Assembly (NCBI GenBank): GCA_002070025.1
Contig: MWCL01000015.1
Location: forward strand, 1 to 46,159
Direction of reading: 5' to 3'
DNA length: 46,159 nucleotides
DNA from: Spirochaetes bacterium ADurb.Bin215
GTDB lineage: Bacteria; Spirochaetota; Spirochaetia; Treponematales; Treponemataceae
Below the pieces are notes generated by a model. That model worked only from the letters and a program-made list of their open reading frames with translations. It ran no database searches and was not told where the DNA came from. The stretch's first letter is position 1, and each line of letters opens with the position of its first letter. The translations under genes and the position numbers were made by a program. Positions 25,031 through 35,092 of this stretch are shown one piece after another.

Positions 25031-25945
25031 ATGAGAAAATCTCTGCTTCTTGTTGTATCACTTGTTGTCCTTCTTGCCGCAGGTTGCGTACGCGGACAAA
25101 AAACCTGGATTACCGATCTGGACACCGCGGCCGCGGAAGCGGGCAATAACGGAAATAGCATTCTCCTTGCATTCACCGGGTCGGACTGGAATGAAGAAAG
25201 CAAGCTTTTTGCCGAATCTCTCTTTACCGAAAAATTCTTCGCGCTCGGCTCAAAGGAATTTGTCCTGTGCAATGTTGATGTAGTGAAAAACGAAGAGCTT
25301 CTCGACGAAGAAACACGCGAGAAAAACTACCAGCTCGCGCAATCATATGCCGTACAGCAAATTCCGTCCTTTTTCCTGCTTACCCCGGATAAGGACATCT
25401 ACGGCATGTTTTCCGTCGAAGCGGCAACAACGACGATTGATTCCTTTTATGAACAAGCGGCCTCCTATACTGAGGCACGGGACAAGTTGATCACCCTGAA
25501 AAAGAAGATCGCGGAATCCGAAGGCCTGGAAAAAGCCGGTTTCATGGACCAGTTCATGGAAGCGGTTTCTCCCCAGCAACGGGATAATTACCGGAGTTTC
25601 ATCGAAGAAATAACCACACTCGACGCCGATTCCACCGCGGGGCTCAAACCGAAATACCTGCTGCAGCTCCAGTACATGAAAGCGGTGGACCTCTACCAGG
25701 CAGGAAACCTTGGTGAAGCGGGCGAGGGATTCTTTGAGCTTGCCCGGGGCGGGTTGCTTGAACCGGCGAAAAAACAGGAAGCGCTCTACATGGGTACCTA
25801 CATGTATGCTATGTCGGAGACAATTCCCGCCGAACAGCTCATAGCCTGGCTTGAGGAAGCCATCGCCGCGGATCCGGAAAACCCCGGAGTAACGCAAATT
25901 GTCAACACGATTGAACAGATCAAACAGAATGATACCGGCCAGTAA
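25031..25945 (+). CDS. Thioredoxin-fold lipoprotein lacking redox cysteines
   Basis: A 304-residue lipoprotein (signal 1-18, lipobox LAAGC with C19). Residues ~25-150 look like a thioredoxin fold of the kind whose active site usually reads GSDWCxxC; here it is TGSDWNEESKLF (49-60), so both redox cysteines are missing, while the cis-proline loop QQIPSFFLL (P112) is kept. The C-terminal half (~155-300) is helical and TPR-like (AVDLYQAGNLGEAGEGFFELA). A redox function is unlikely; a structural or chaperone-like role in the envelope is possible. The gene begins 8 bases after purL and may be co-transcribed with it. Confidence 0.75.
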   Translation: MRKSLLLVVSLVVLLAAGCVRGQKTWITDLDTAAAEAGNNGNSILLAFTGSDWNEESKLFAESLFTEKFFALGSKEFVLCNVDVVKNEELLDEETREKNYQLAQSYAVQQIPSFFLLTPDKDIYGMFSVEAATTTIDSFYEQAASYTEARDKLITLKKKIAESEGLEKAGFMDQFMEAVSPQQRDNYRSFIEEITTLDADSTAGLKPKYLLQLQYMKAVDLYQAGNLGEAGEGFFELARGGLLEPAKKQEALYMGTYMYAMSETIPAEQLIAWLEEAIAADPENPGVTQIVNTIEQIKQNDTGQ

Positions 25946-25964
25946 CAGCCGCTCCCGGCTATTC

Positions 25965-25993
25965 TTGACGGCCGGGAGTGTATACAGTAGGCT
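25965..25993 (+). promoter_or_regulatory. Weak predicted promoter for the CorC pair
   Basis: TTGACG (25965-25970) and TAGGCT (25988-25993) are 17 bases apart. The start codon at 26009 is about 15 bases beyond the -10 box and has no clear ribosome-binding site. The -35 box lies in the loop of a GC-rich hairpin (25952-25978). Confidence 0.35.
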
Positions 25994-26008
25994 GGTACCC
26001 GAGTAACC

Positions 26009-27301
26009 ATGGAAGTTCCTGATACATTGCCTGCGTTGTTGTACGGTATCGCGTTTCCCGTTTTGCTTCTTCTTTCGATGTTCTTTTCATCGTCGGAAAC
26101 CGCGTTCCTCTCGGCAAGCAGGCTCCACATCCGATACCTCAGGGAAAAAAACAACAGGGCGGCCCGGCGTGTGGAACGCTTGCTTTCCAGAAAAACTTTT
26201 TTCCTGAATACAATCCTTGTCGGAAACAACATCGTCAACATTTCATTATCTTCGCTCGCGACCGCTCTTGCGATCGGCCTTTTCGGGTCCGCCGGTGTCG
26301 GAATAGCCACGGTTACGGCGACAGTACTCGTACTGCTCTTTGGAGAAATCATTCCCAAATCACTCGCGCTCACCTATCCGGAAAAAATGGCGCTGCGCTT
26401 TTCACTTCCGGTAACCCTTTTCGGCATTCTCGCCTTCCCGATTACCGCCATCTTTTCGCTGGTAACAGCCCTGGTGCTCTTTTTCACCGGCACCGCGCGC
26501 AGATCTTCCACCGGCCATGTCACCGAAGAAGACCTCCGGACGCTCATAGAAGTCGGAGAAGAAGAAGGCGTTCTCGAATCTGATGAACGCGACATCCTCC
26601 ACCGCATCCTGGATTTTACCGATCTGACCGCACGGGATATCATGACGCCCCGGACTGCGCTTGTCGGAATAACTCTTGATACCGGGTACGACGAACTGCT
26701 TTCCCTTTCCGCGTCTTCCGGTTTTTCCCGCTTCCCCGTTCAGGGAGATGACATTGACGACATCCAGGGCATCGTATACATCAAAGACCTTCTGATGACG
26801 GAGAAATTCAGCGAGCAGGGTATTCGCGCACGGGACATCATGAGAAGCGCACTCTTCGTGTTTGAAACGCAGAGTATTCCGCTGCTGCAGGAAAAACTGA
26901 AAAGCGGAAACCAGAACTGCGCGATCGTTCTGGACGAATACGGGGGGACTGCCGGCCTGGTTACCATTGAAGACATATTCGAAGAAATTTTCGGTAGCAT
27001 CCAGGACGAGTTTGACCATCTTGAAATCACGACAGAACAGTCGGCGGATCACGGCAGGGGGAATGACGAAGAACTGCTTCTTCCCGGAGCCGAGCGTATT
27101 GAAACCGTGAACACGCTTCTGGACATCAATCTTGAGTCACAGTACTACGACACCATTGCAGGCTTTCTGCTCGAACGGGCCGCGGACATCCCGGCCCCGG
27201 GGTTTACCATTGAAGAACAGGACTATCGTTTTACCGTTCATGAACGGTCCGGAAACAGGATAGAAACAGTGCGAATACAGCGGAGCGGGGGTACAGAATG
27301 A
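26009..27301 (+). CDS. CNNM/CBS/CorC-domain membrane protein (TlyC-like) 1
   Basis: A 430-residue protein with an N-terminal DUF21/CNNM transmembrane domain (~1-190, with [13 protein letters not shown] and [11 protein letters not shown]), a CBS-pair domain (~205-330; [33 protein letters not shown]) and a C-terminal CorC/HlyC domain (~345-425; [21 protein letters not shown]). Bacterial members bind ATP/Mg2+ in the CBS unit and are linked to Mg2+/Co2+ export; the older 'hemolysin' name is not informative. The stop overlaps the start of a paralogue (27298-27301). Confidence 0.9.
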   Translation: MEVPDTLPALLYGIAFPVLLLLSMFFSSSETAFLSASRLHIRYLREKNNRAARRVERLLSRKTFFLNTILVGNNIVNISLSSLATALAIGLFGSAGVGIATVTATVLVLLFGEIIPKSLALTYPEKMALRFSLPVTLFGILAFPITAIFSLVTALVLFFTGTARRSSTGHVTEEDLRTLIEVGEEEGVLESDERDILHRILDFTDLTARDIMTPRTALVGITLDTGYDELLSLSASSGFSRFPVQGDDIDDIQGIVYIKDLLMTEKFSEQGIRARDIMRSALFVFETQSIPLLQEKLKSGNQNCAIVLDEYGGTAGLVTIEDIFEEIFGSIQDEFDHLEITTEQSADHGRGNDEELLLPGAERIETVNTLLDINLESQYYDTIAGFLLERAADIPAPGFTIEEQDYRFTVHERSGNRIETVRIQRSGGTE

Positions 27302-28572
27302 CCGGAATTCCGCTGTATCTGATTGCGGCGCTCGTGCTGCTGTTTATTCTCTCAGCCTTCTTTTCAGCCTCTGAAACCGCGCTTACGGCCATTTCAAAAG
27401 TACGCTTGCGCCAGCTGCGGAAAAGCAACAACAAGCGCGACCGGCTCATCGTCTTTCTTCTCGACAATCCCTCCCGCCTGATTACCACCATCCTGGTCGG
27501 AAACAATATTGTGAACATATGGGCAACCAGCATCGCCACAGCGGCGGCTCTTGCCATTGCGGGTCCGGACGGATTACCCGCGGTGACCATGATCATGACA
27601 GGGGTCATTCTCGTATTCGGTGAAATTCTCCCAAAAACAATTGCCTCCGCCCGAAGCGAGTCCTGCGCACGCATCCTTGCCCTTCCCGTCGCTCTTGTAC
27701 AGAAAGCGCTATTCCCGATAGTGCTGCTTTTCTCGGCATTGAACTCGACCATGCTTTCCGTACTCCACCGCTTGCATCCCCAATCCGCGACCCGTCTCAC
27801 GGAAGAAGAACTCAAGATCATGGTGCATGCCGGAAAAAAAGACGGCGCACTCGATGAAAGCGAACACAGTCTGCTGAACCGCGCGTTTTACTTTGCCGAT
27901 ACCCGGGTTCGGGAAATCATGACCCCCAGAACGGCCATAACCGCTATATCGGGGGAAGCAACCCTTACCGACGCCGTGTCGTTCTTCCGGAAACACCAGT
28001 ACTCCCGTATTCCCGTCTACCAGGACACGGTAGATCACATAATCGGCATGATCCATTACAAAGATATCCTCTTTCACGTACGAACGGACGCAAACGCTCA
28101 GCTCAGAACGCTGGTCCGGCCGCTCCTGTTCGTTCCGGAAACACAGACAACCGCGGATCTTATGGGAGAACTCAGGAATTCACGGCAAAACATCGCCATT
28201 GTTATCGACGAGCATGGAGCTACAGCCGGACTCGTAACCATAGACGACGCCATAGCTTCAATTCTCGGAGGAATTCATGACGAGTACGACAAGGGAACGG
28301 AACGTCCCCTGGAGCGGGTCAGGATACTCTCACCGGGACATATCAGGGTGCCGGGAAACCTCCGACTGGATGACATTAATGCACTGCTCCGGACATCACT
28401 CGATTCACGATATTACGAGACCCTGGGCGGGTTCCTCATGGAACAGCTAGAGCGCCTGCCGGTACGGAATGATTCCTGGAGCTCCGGCGCGGTCCGCATG
28501 CGGGTCGTCGAAATGGCGGGAAGAACGGTACAGACTGTCGATATTTTTCTTGATTCCGGGGATAAAGCATAG
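27298..28572 (+). CDS. CNNM/CBS/CorC-domain membrane protein (TlyC-like) 2
   Basis: A 424-residue paralogue of the preceding gene with the same domain order: CNNM (~1-180; SASETALTAISKVRLRQLRKSN, FGEILPKTIAS), CBS pair (~200-325; MTPRTAITAI, IHYKDILF, VIDEHGATAGLVTIDD) and CorC (~345-420; LLRTSLDSRYYETLGGFLME). The two differ enough that they may form a hetero-oligomer or act on different ions. Tandem pairs of such genes are common in bacteria. ATG 27298 overlaps the upstream stop by 4 bases. Confidence 0.9.
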   Translation: MTGIPLYLIAALVLLFILSAFFSASETALTAISKVRLRQLRKSNNKRDRLIVFLLDNPSRLITTILVGNNIVNIWATSIATAAALAIAGPDGLPAVTMIMTGVILVFGEILPKTIASARSESCARILALPVALVQKALFPIVLLFSALNSTMLSVLHRLHPQSATRLTEEELKIMVHAGKKDGALDESEHSLLNRAFYFADTRVREIMTPRTAITAISGEATLTDAVSFFRKHQYSRIPVYQDTVDHIIGMIHYKDILFHVRTDANAQLRTLVRPLLFVPETQTTADLMGELRNSRQNIAIVIDEHGATAGLVTIDDAIASILGGIHDEYDKGTERPLERVRILSPGHIRVPGNLRLDDINALLRTSLDSRYYETLGGFLMEQLERLPVRNDSWSSGAVRMRVVEMAGRTVQTVDIFLDSGDKA

Positions 28573-28756
28573 ACCCGGCCGGGAAAAACCCGAAATCTGC
28601 CGAAAAAACCCATCAGAAACAACAAACCAGCACTATTTTTCACTATACTTGAATAAGCGTGTGGACCAAAGGCGTGTCCGGACCGGATACCGTACATTCA
28701 CGTTACTACAAACAGGGTCCTCACAGCCGGAATAAATTCATTTTTAGGTGAGGTCT

Positions 28757-30940
28757 ATGAAACTCAAACGCAAACTGGGAATCATTTTTGTTTTGATCGC
28801 GATACTGCCGTACGTCGTCGGCATGATCATTATCACTCTTGCATCCAGCACGACCATCAAGGCAAACGCAGACGGGTATTTCTTTGAATATACCCGGAAT
28901 GTCGCCAACACGGTGTCCAATTTTTTCGCTGCCGAACGCGGATATGTGGAAGCTTTTTCCCAGTACCCCGAAATTCGGTCGCTGAACTGGTCCCAGTTTC
29001 TTCCCGCGCTTCAGGAGATCGAGGCGAAAAGCAACAAGATCGACTCTTTTCTCCTGGTTCGCCGGGATGGTGCGTACTACCGCTCGGACAATCCCGGAAA
29101 TCCGGCGTTCGGCGGACTGGTCTCCCCGGATAATGAAGATCCGGACTCCCAACCCACCGATCTTACAACACGCGATTATTTCCAGCGTCTTGTCGTGAAC
29201 AACCGGCTTTCCATAAAGCAAACCGTATTTTCAAATCCCAACTTGTCAAAATCGACCGGAAAAAAACAGATCGTATTAGCTTCAAACATTATCGGAACTT
29301 CAGGCATAACAGCGGGCCTTTTTGCTGTTACCATTGAAGGCCCCGTTCTTGACGCGGCTATCAGAGACGCAACCGGTAACCTTGAAACCCAGTTCGGTCG
29401 CCGGGGAGAACTCTTTCTCATCTCGGACGATGGAGCCCTGGTGGCCCACGAGAAGTATGACCGTGAGAAAAAGGAATACACCGAGCTGATCCTGACCTCT
29501 GAACAAACCGCAACCGTATCAAATCTCGACGAAACTCTTGCAGGCGCCATACAAACCATGCTTTCAGAAAAGCATGCGGTAATGACGTACCAGGATGCTT
29601 CCCGGCGAACCTGGCATGTCGCCGGACAGGCGATTGCGGGAACAAATTACTTCGTTGTATTCACGCTTCCGGAAAGCGACCTGTATTCCGCCATCAACAA
29701 CATCTGGAAATCCGTGTTCGTCATCACCGGCCTTACCTTCTTCGCTGTCCTCGGAATTTCCCTCCTGCTCGGACGCCGCCTCACCAGACCGCTCATTGAT
29801 ACAGCCAACACACTCAAGAACATCTCCCAAGGTTCGGGGGACCTCACGTACCGCATCTCCCTGAGCGGAAAAGATGAAATTACGGACGTTGGCAAGTACT
29901 TCAACAACTTCATGGAAACCCTGCACGGCATGATCACCGAAGTCAAGGATGATACGGCAACCATGTCCCGCCTCTCGGACGAACTGGCAACCCGTGCAAA
30001 GAGCATCAATACCGACATTGGCGCAATTTCTTCCAACGTTTCGGATCTCAATTTCCAGACCGAAGAACAAAGCGCGAGTGTCACCGAAACATCGTCAACC
30101 ATTCACGAAATAGCCAGGAATATTGAAAGCCTCACCCAGCAGATTGAAGGACAGACTGCTGGCGTCAATGAATCGTCCGCAGCCATTCAGCAAATGGTTT
30201 CCAACATCAACTCAATCACCAATAATCTGGATCGTGCCGGCTCCGGTTTTGAATCGCTCCTTTCGGCGTCCAGAACCGGGCGCGACAGCATGCAGAATGT
30301 CCGGGAACTCATCAAGGATGTATCAAACCAGTCGCAACACCTCCTGGAAACAAACGAAATCGTGGACGCAATCGCGAGTCAGACCAACCTGCTCGCCATG
30401 AACGCTGCCATTGAGGCGGCTCACGCGGGAGAAGCCGGAAAAGGATTCTCCGTTGTTTCGGACGAAATCCGCAAGCTTGCAGAAAGTTCCTCCGAACAGT
30501 CGCGGGTCATTGAAACCGCGCTCAAAAAGGTGGTCGGCACCATCGATACCATCGTGGACGCGTCCGCTCATGCCGATGAGGCCTTTGAGTCCGTAGCGAA
30601 ACAGATCAACGAAGCAAACGGCCTCGTACAGGAAATCCGCATGGCCATGAAAGAACAGAATGAAGGCAGCCGGCAGGTGCTTGAAGCGCTCGACGAGATT
30701 CAAAACATCACGGTACAGATCCGGGACGGCTCGCTCGAAATGAACCAGGGCGCAGACATGATTCTCAAGGAAATGACCCGTCTTGAAGACATTTCGCTGA
30801 AAGTTCAAAAGAGTACCCAGGATATTGCCCGCTCCAGCGACGCCATTACCACGGCGATCGGCGAGATTACCTCGGTTACCGAGCGGAATTCGGGGGCAGT
30901 GAACTCGCTTACCAAGCTCGCCGAACGTTTCAAGACCTGA
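28757..30940 (+). CDS. Methyl-accepting chemotaxis protein
   Basis: A 727-residue transducer. Start ATG 28757 follows AGGTGAGG. Membrane helix 1 (~8-33, [23 protein letters not shown]) leads to a periplasmic dCACHE-like sensor domain (~40-310), helix 2 (~315-338, [21 protein letters not shown]), a HAMP domain (~340-395) and a long cytoplasmic coiled coil. The signalling tip is clear around residues 530-575 ([32 protein letters not shown] in the plain family pattern, here complete). It would signal to CheA/CheW to steer the flagella; the ligand is unknown. The 184-base region upstream holds no other gene. No chemotaxis or flagellar genes are next to it. Confidence 0.95.
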   Translation: MKLKRKLGIIFVLIAILPYVVGMIIITLASSTTIKANADGYFFEYTRNVANTVSNFFAAERGYVEAFSQYPEIRSLNWSQFLPALQEIEAKSNKIDSFLLVRRDGAYYRSDNPGNPAFGGLVSPDNEDPDSQPTDLTTRDYFQRLVVNNRLSIKQTVFSNPNLSKSTGKKQIVLASNIIGTSGITAGLFAVTIEGPVLDAAIRDATGNLETQFGRRGELFLISDDGALVAHEKYDREKKEYTELILTSEQTATVSNLDETLAGAIQTMLSEKHAVMTYQDASRRTWHVAGQAIAGTNYFVVFTLPESDLYSAINNIWKSVFVITGLTFFAVLGISLLLGRRLTRPLIDTANTLKNISQGSGDLTYRISLSGKDEITDVGKYFNNFMETLHGMITEVKDDTATMSRLSDELATRAKSINTDIGAISSNVSDLNFQTEEQSASVTETSSTIHEIARNIESLTQQIEGQTAGVNESSAAIQQMVSNINSITNNLDRAGSGFESLLSASRTGRDSMQNVRELIKDVSNQSQHLLETNEIVDAIASQTNLLAMNAAIEAAHAGEAGKGFSVVSDEIRKLAESSSEQSRVIETALKKVVGTIDTIVDASAHADEAFESVAKQINEANGLVQEIRMAMKEQNEGSRQVLEALDEIQNITVQIRDGSLEMNQGADMILKEMTRLEDISLKVQKSTQDIARSSDAITTAIGEITSVTERNSGAVNSLTKLAERFKT

Positions 30941-30965
30941 TACGTCATGCCTGAACTCCACAAAT

Positions 30966-30997
30966 CGCCCCGATTTTTCTCTTGAAAAGTCGGGGCG
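30966..30997 (+). terminator. Possible terminator after the chemotaxis gene
   Basis: A 13-bp stem (CGCCCCGATTTTT with AAAAGTCGGGGCG, one G-T pair) and 6-base loop lies 25 bases after the stop. The following sequence CTTGTG is not a good U-run, so termination may be weak. Confidence 0.45.
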
Positions 30998-31039
30998 CTT
31001 GTGTCATGATAGTTGAAACAGGAAACAAACGGAGGAACC

Positions 31040-33463
31040 ATGACCTACGGACATTTTGACGATGCCAATCGCGAATACGTAATTACCAATCCGCGCACCC
31101 CGGTAAAATGGGTGAACTATGTTGGAGCCCTTGCCTTTGGCGGGTTTCTTGACCATACCGGCGGATCCCAGATCTGCAAGGGTGATCCCGCACTCAACCG
31201 CATTACCAAATACATCCCCCAGCTCCCGTCAGCGGACTTCAAGGGGGAAACTGCTTACGTTCGCACCCGCAAACCGGGAAGTCCCGCAAAAGACGCAACG
31301 ATAGCTTCTCCGTACTGGGTTCCCTGTCTCGGCGCCTATGACTCCTTCGAATGCCATGTAGGCATGTATTATAACCGCTGGGTTACCAAACTCGCCGGGC
31401 TCACGTTCGACATTCTTGCCTTCGTTCCGCGCGGCGGAACAGAACTGGTACGCCGGTATACGATAACCAACACGGGCAAGGAAGCCCTCGCCGTCGATCT
31501 CGTTCCGGTTGTGGAGTTCAGCCACTTTGACGCCCTCAAGCAGCTCACCAATGCCGACTGGGTGCCCCAGACCATGCACTCACAAGCCGTGGCGACCAGG
31601 GACGGGCGTACCGCCATCGCATCCTATGCCTTCATGAAACGCGACTCGGAAGTAAACATCCTGTACGCGAACAAACCCGCCGCGTCCTGGGAAACAGACC
31701 GCAAGCGATTCCTGGGCGACAACGAATACGGTACCTGGCGGGAACCCCTCTCCCTGAGAAACGAAAAACTCTCCGGGAAAGACGCAGTCCGCGGCGACAT
31801 CATCGCGGCGCTTCAGCTTGACCTGGGAACCCTGCAGAGCGGAGAAACAACGTCCGTAATCACCGTGCTCACCCAGAAAGGCGCGCTTTCTACCGTAGCG
31901 GACTCCTGCTCGGCATTTACGACGGACGCCGAGGTTGACCGCGCGTTCGCCGATCTCTCAGCGTTCTGGGACGACTACCTGTCCGTCCTCAAGGTGCACA
32001 CCCCGTCGGACGCATTCAATTCCATGATCAACCTGCACAACCCGCGCCAGTGCTATACCACCAAAATCTGGTCGCGCTACCTCTCGCTCTACCAGCTCGG
32101 CTACGGTTCTGACCGGGGAATCGGTTTCCGCGATTCCTCCCAGGACACCATGGGTGTTATTGCGCAGATTCCGGACGAAGCCCGCGAACTCATGGAAAAA
32201 CTCCTCTCGGTACAGAGTACCGACGGCTCCGCGTATCATCAGTTCAATCCCCTCAGCATGGAAGCGGGACGTGGAGACTCCATGGAGTATGAAGACCGGC
32301 CCCACTTCTATTCCGACGACCAGCTATGGATCGTGCTCGCGGTATGTTCCTATCTCAAGGAAACCGGCGATTACGCCTTCCTCGACAAGAAGATTCCCTT
32401 TTATGAAAAGGACAAAAGCGGCAGCCCGGTCGAATCCGGAACCGTATACGACCACCTCAAACGGGCGGTAACCTTTACCCGGAACAACACCGGCGCACAC
32501 GGCCTTCCCCTGCTCGGCTTTGCCGACTGGAACGATACGGTCAACCTTCCCACCGGCGCGGAAAGCATCTTTACCGCCAACCTCTACGGCTGGGCGCTGC
32601 ACGAGCTTTCCGAACTCACCGAATTCCGCGGCGAAAAGGATCAGAAAACGGAATTTGACCACTGGTATGATGACATGAAGCAAGCGGTTCTCGAAGCCGC
32701 ATGGGACGGCGAATGGTTCGTACGGTACTTTGACGACAAGGGCAATCCGGTCGGCTCAAAAAGCAATGACTACGGAAAACTCTGGCTCAACGCCCAAAGC
32801 TGGTCGCTTCTTTCCGGCTTCGCCGCCGATTCGGACAAGGGACGTGCGGCCATGGACGCCGTCAAGAAACACCTGGCGACCGAAAAGGGCATCAAACTCT
32901 CCTGGCCCGGATATAACGGATATGACCGGGAGAAAGGCGGCGTAACCACCTATCCGCCCGGAGCAAAAGAAAACGGCGGTATCTTCCTCCATCCGAATCC
33001 CTGGGCAATCATCGCGGAAACCATTTTGGGAGACGGGGATCAGGCGTTCCGCTACTACAACAACGTGAACCCGGCTGCAAAGAACGATTCAATCGATGAA
33101 TACGAATGTGAACCATACTGTTATGCACAGAACATTCTTTCCGATGAACACCCCCTGTTCGGTCTTGGCCGGAATTCCTGGCTTTCGGGAACATCCAGCT
33201 GGATGTATCAGTCGTCTACCAAGTATATTCTCGGTATCCGGCCGGAACATACCGGAATCCGGCTCGACCCCTGTGTGCCCAAAGACTGGAAGGAATTCTC
33301 CGTTGAACGCAAATGCCGCGGCGCGACCTATGCCATTTCGGTGAAGAATCCCTCCGGCAAGAGCAAGGGAATAACATCGCTGGTGGTTGACGGCAAGGCG
33401 GTGGAAGGCACGGTGATTCCGTACTTCAAGGACGGAACTCATACCGTGGAAGCGGTGATGTAA
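31040..33463 (+). CDS. GH94 inverting disaccharide phosphorylase, acceptor unassigned
   Basis: An 807-residue glycoside hydrolase family 94 phosphorylase. These enzymes split a beta-disaccharide with phosphate to give a sugar 1-phosphate plus a free sugar. The start ATG 31040 follows GGAGGA. The N-terminal beta-sandwich begins YGHFDDANREYVITNPRTP as in cellobiose phosphorylase; the (alpha/alpha)6 barrel includes RGIGFRDSSQD, and DWND at 496-499 with the general-acid aspartate. It differs from the nearby true cellobiose phosphorylase in the region after DWND (TVNLPTGAESIFTANLYG instead of [15 protein letters not shown]) and in the loop before it, so the acceptor site is probably different (laminaribiose, chitobiose and cellobionate enzymes are all GH94). 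It stands alone between two terminators. Confidence 0.85.
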   Translation: MTYGHFDDANREYVITNPRTPVKWVNYVGALAFGGFLDHTGGSQICKGDPALNRITKYIPQLPSADFKGETAYVRTRKPGSPAKDATIASPYWVPCLGAYDSFECHVGMYYNRWVTKLAGLTFDILAFVPRGGTELVRRYTITNTGKEALAVDLVPVVEFSHFDALKQLTNADWVPQTMHSQAVATRDGRTAIASYAFMKRDSEVNILYANKPAASWETDRKRFLGDNEYGTWREPLSLRNEKLSGKDAVRGDIIAALQLDLGTLQSGETTSVITVLTQKGALSTVADSCSAFTTDAEVDRAFADLSAFWDDYLSVLKVHTPSDAFNSMINLHNPRQCYTTKIWSRYLSLYQLGYGSDRGIGFRDSSQDTMGVIAQIPDEARELMEKLLSVQSTDGSAYHQFNPLSMEAGRGDSMEYEDRPHFYSDDQLWIVLAVCSYLKETGDYAFLDKKIPFYEKDKSGSPVESGTVYDHLKRAVTFTRNNTGAHGLPLLGFADWNDTVNLPTGAESIFTANLYGWALHELSELTEFRGEKDQKTEFDHWYDDMKQAVLEAAWDGEWFVRYFDDKGNPVGSKSNDYGKLWLNAQSWSLLSGFAADSDKGRAAMDAVKKHLATEKGIKLSWPGYNGYDREKGGVTTYPPGAKENGGIFLHPNPWAIIAETILGDGDQAFRYYNNVNPAAKNDSIDEYECEPYCYAQNILSDEHPLFGLGRNSWLSGTSSWMYQSSTKYILGIRPEHTGIRLDPCVPKDWKEFSVERKCRGATYAISVKNPSGKSKGITSLVVDGKAVEGTVIPYFKDGTHTVEAVM

Positions 33464-33485
33464 GCTACTGCTACCAAAATTGTTG

Positions 33486-33525
33486 AAAAAAAAAGCTGTC
33501 CGGTTTGCGCCGGACAGCTTTTTTT
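33486..33525. terminator. Bidirectional rho-independent terminator
   Basis: A stem GCTGTCCGG (33495-33503) / CCGGACAGC (33510-33518) with a 6-base loop is flanked by nine A on the left and seven T on the right. It separates the convergent GH94 and glycosyltransferase genes; the latter's stop codon lies in the T-run. Confidence 0.92.
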
Positions 33526-35092
33526 ATTCTACGGTCACCTTGTACACATGAAAGAACGCATAATAACTTATATGCTCATACTCGGTTGTCTCAGGAAGGT
33601 AATCATCCACCAGCGCATAGACAACCGGAGAACCGCTTTCACGGGCAATGGCATACAAATTCACGGATTCCTGTTCCATTACGTATACCCGTTTGTCGTG
33701 CGGGATATTCAGGTAGGGAACCATGTTTTTCCAGGTATAACCCCAGGGCGTCCCGATGATCATGAGGGGGATATCGTCGGTCAGATAAGACCGTTCTTCC
33801 GGTACGGGGTAGTCCTCATGAAACACGTTCATGTTTCCCGGCAACACTCCATATACGAAAACCAGTACAGCCGACGCGGCAAGCAGGACGAGCGCGCTGC
33901 GGTACCGGAGCAAGACCAAAATCACCGAAACAAATGTTAACGCATACGCCGGAATGAAGGCGGCAAAGTACCGTACGGTCTGGTAGGGAGCGGAAATGGA
34001 AATGATTGTGAATGTGAAGAGAAATATCAGGACCATCAGGATCATGAATGGAACGGTGTTTCTACCGGGCTTTTCTGATTCGTCAGCAGAACCATTGCCC
34101 TCGATCCGTCCGCGAATCTGCTGGAAAACCGCGAGACCCGCAGCAACAACGAGTACGGCAAGAGGAACCAGATTTCGTGAAAGAAGCCGTATATACATCC
34201 AGATGCTTTCGAGCTTTGAAAGTGTCGTTTTTGTGGTGAGATTGGCAATGCTCTGGCCTGCCCGCTGCGATTTTGTGAGATGGTCAATCATGGGAGGGAA
34301 GAGCCGCAGCGCTACATAGAGGCCCGCAAGAACGACAAGCATGCTCCAGAGAAGGGCCGCCGGGCGTTTGGTTATGAGCAGATAGAAAAAGGCGAACACA
34401 CACACCGGTACGATAAACAACAGGAAGTAATACTGAGTCATCAGTCCCATGAATGAAAACACCATGAGGCCCGCGATACCGGTAATCAGCACCGGGAGCG
34501 GCTTCCGGTCCCCGTCGGGGAAACAGACCAGCACGGCACTGTACAAAAATCCGAGGCAGACCATCTGGAGCAGTTCATACATGCGCATATACACCGTAAG
34601 GGAAATGGTCGCCGACGAAAAAGCGAAGAGTATGAACGCCAAAAAGAGTATGCGGGTGTCTTTCCATATCCGGGAAACAATTCCAATGAAGAAAAAACAG
34701 GATACAAGAAAGAAAAGCATGTTAAGCGTAATGGAGGCAAGATGATGATTCGACGGCCCTATGATTCGTCGTGCGTCGAAAAGCAGCCAGTAATACAACG
34801 GAGGATGAACATCTCGTGCCGTTGCTTCCGTAAGTGTGTCGTAATCAACCTTGCCGCGTTCGAGCCGGCTGTCGAACATCCGGTGGGAAAGTTCACCCAT
34901 GTCCATCCAGACAAGCCGATGGTCGGTCGCCACATGTACCGGCCAGGTTCCGTTGGTCAACGCGAGGGTAATACCCTCGTCACAGTGATAGTCATTCTTG
35001 ACGACTCCGAAGAAAACCCGTACCAGCACGGCCAATACCAGCAGAACCAGCATGATGGTTCGCTTCTTTTTGAGTATTGTTTCAATTGTCAC
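33524..35092 (-). CDS. Membrane glycosyltransferase of the GT-C/ArnT-PMT type
   Basis: A 522-residue polytopic membrane protein with about ten to twelve hydrophobic helices. The first external loop carries the GT-C acidic motif in KNDYHCDEG (D34, D38-E39) and DVHPPLYYWLLF near 95, as in the PMT/ArnT superfamily, which transfers sugars from a polyprenyl-phosphate carrier to a lipid, protein or glycan in the periplasm. A soluble C-terminal segment follows the last helix. Its start overlaps the stop of the GT2 gene by 4 bases, so the GT2 enzyme probably makes the lipid-linked sugar that this protein uses. The acceptor is unknown. Confidence 0.78.
   Translation of the reverse strand: MTIETILKKKRTIMLVLLVLAVLVRVFFGVVKNDYHCDEGITLALTNGTWPVHVATDHRLVWMDMGELSHRMFDSRLERGKVDYDTLTEATARDVHPPLYYWLLFDARRIIGPSNHHLASITLNMLFFLVSCFFFIGIVSRIWKDTRILFLAFILFAFSSATISLTVYMRMYELLQMVCLGFLYSAVLVCFPDGDRKPLPVLITGIAGLMVFSFMGLMTQYYFLLFIVPVCVFAFFYLLITKRPAALLWSMLVVLAGLYVALRLFPPMIDHLTKSQRAGQSIANLTTKTTLSKLESIWMYIRLLSRNLVPLAVLVVAAGLAVFQQIRGRIEGNGSADESEKPGRNTVPFMILMVLIFLFTFTIISISAPYQTVRYFAAFIPAYALTFVSVILVLLRYRSALVLLAASAVLVFVYGVLPGNMNVFHEDYPVPEERSYLTDDIPLMIIGTPWGYTWKNMVPYLNIPHDKRVYVMEQESVNLYAIARESGSPVVYALVDDYLPETTEYEHISYYAFFHVYKVTVE

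Noticed and set aside
25952-25978. GC-rich hairpin after the thioredoxin-fold lipoprotein gene as a terminator
   Set aside because: CTCCCGGC/GCCGGGAG pairs well but is followed by TGTATAC, not a T-run; it also contains a possible -35 box of the next gene.
28563-28606. Flagellar sigma-28 promoter for the chemotaxis gene
   Set aside because: TAAA and GCCGAAAA both occur, but the spacing between them does not fit the 15-16 base rule.
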